From contig JAOZUO010000026.1 of assembly GCA_029938605.1 (NCBI GenBank), forward strand, positions 1-60,564: a stretch of 60,564 nucleotides of DNA, given 5' to 3'. Position 1 is the stretch's first letter; each line of letters begins with the position of its first letter. This DNA comes from Deltaproteobacteria bacterium (GTDB taxonomy: Bacteria > Myxococcota_A > Polyangia > HGW-17 > JAJRWW01). Of the stretch, positions 60,206 to 60,564 are shown one piece after another. The notes under the pieces are model-generated. The model was not told where the DNA came from. It saw nothing but the letters and a program-made list of their open reading frames with translations, and searched no databases. The position numbers and the translations under genes are program-made.

Positions 60206-60564
60206 CTAGGCGAACGGGTCGATGTCGCCGGAGGCGGGCGCCGGAGCCTGCTTGGCCTCGAGGTCGGCGAGCAGCGCGGCGGCGGCCTGCGCGTCGCTGA
60301 CCTGAAGGTCACGTACTCGGCTGATGCCGAAGCGCGCGAGGAAGGTGTCCACATCCGAGCGGGGCAGGGACTTGAGGCGTCCGACGAGACGCCCGGCGCT
60401 GTCGGGCGGGATGACGCCGCTCGCCGAGTCGGTGCTGGCCGCCGCCGGCATCGGCTTGCTGTCGGTGGACTTGTCACCGGCAAAGCTGGCCAGGTCGTTC
60501 AGCTCCTCAGCGTCGATGCGCGCCTGCAGCTCGTCGTCGATCTTGGCCTCGGGCAGGATGCTGT
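60206..60564 (-). CDS. C-terminal part of a phage recombination-region protein (partial)
   Basis: The frame is open to the window edge at 60564, so the start is not seen. The visible part reads ILPEAKIDDELQARIDAEEL, then a Ser/Asp/Lys linker, then GRLVGRLKSLPRSDVDTFLA and RFGISRVRDLQVSDAQAAAA, ending ASGDIDPFA. The pattern of a linker and a C-terminal acidic end fits single-strand annealing (RecT/ERF) proteins, but there is no decisive motif. Its place before a helicase supports a recombination or replication role. Confidence 0.4.
   Translation of the reverse strand, partial: SILPEAKIDDELQARIDAEELNDLASFAGDKSTDSKPMPAAASTDSASGVIPPDSAGRLVGRLKSLPRSDVDTFLARFGISRVRDLQVSDAQAAAALLADLEAKQAPAPASGDIDPFA

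Larger units (their letters stand above)
35732..60564 (-). mobile_element. PBSX-like myovirus prophage, left end truncated, right end beyond window
   Basis: Minus-strand genes follow the order of PBSX/Mu-like myophages: replication module, terminase, portal, MuF-like head protein, XkdF-like protease, scaffold, major capsid, connector, tail-completion proteins and the first codons of a tail sheath. Tail tube, tape measure, baseplate and fibres are missing on the left, and the right end continues outside the window. No attachment site was found. Because the tail is interrupted, this copy is probably defective. Confidence 0.75.

Noticed and set aside
1..60564. tRNA, rRNA or CRISPR arrays
   Set aside because: No cloverleaf, ribosomal sequence or regular direct-repeat array was seen in the sequence.

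Overview
This is a GC-rich bacterial chromosome segment, most likely from a myxobacterial relative (Myxococcota, formerly Deltaproteobacteria). The clues are DUF4215-type cysteine-rich repeats, two secreted proteins with MYXO-CTERM-like tails (Cys motif, hydrophobic helix, Arg-rich end), many lipoproteins, and proteins carrying in-frame low-complexity repeats. I saw no rRNA, tRNA or CRISPR array. No database search was possible, so family names rest on motifs read in the translations.

Region 1 (about 1-24.3 kb) is host chromosome: a DUF4215/lamin-tail lipoprotein, a YbgC-like thioesterase, an ABC-type ATPase plus Toprim-like protein pair that looks like a defence module, DUF2461, TerC, a Cpx-like operon (response regulator, sensor kinase, CpxP/Spy-like His-rich lipoprotein), a flavodoxin-fold reductase, a B3/4-domain protein, a TerB-like protein, a HEAT+MORN lipoprotein, a YdjM-like membrane protein, a KefB/C-type antiporter, a hybrid PAS histidine kinase, small exported proteins and a purple-acid-phosphatase-like enzyme.

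Region 2 (24.4-35.8 kb) is accessory DNA. It holds two Rpn-family nucleases (PD-(D/E)XK), each with a well-placed internal ribosome binding site and in-frame ATG that would give a separate C-terminal small protein, plus the remnant start of a third copy. A trypsin-like protease with a MYXO-CTERM-like tail follows. Next is an IS21-like cassette of five genes in one direction (Cys/Arg-rich protein, winged-helix-like protein, ParB-like protein, IstA, IstB), then a conserved hypothetical gene and an IS3-type DDE transposase.

Region 3 (35.7 kb to the end) is a prophage of PBSX-like myovirus layout, transcribed almost wholly on the minus strand. From right to left it carries replication and recombination genes (partial recombination-type protein, SF2 helicase, AEP primase-helicase, RecB/Cas4-like nuclease, small nuclease), an NlpC/P60-like peptidase, terminase small and large subunits, portal, a sigma-region-4-like protein, a MuF-like head protein, a DNA adenine methylase fused to an XkdF-like prohead protease, a scaffold-like protein, major capsid, connector and tail-completion genes. 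It ends in the first codons of a tail sheath gene cut off by the IS3-type element, so no further tail genes lie in this window. Plus-strand cargo interrupts it: an ImmA/IrrE-like peptidase with a PIN-like protein, a short tyrosine recombinase and a CDCRR-motif protein. An IS200-like element and three copies of a short CCCC-AAAAC-GGGGACAG repeat are also present.

The best candidates for undescribed biology are the ATPase/Toprim pair, the Rpn genes-within-genes, the five-gene IS21-like cassette, the ImmA/IrrE-PIN cassette and the methylase-protease fusion.
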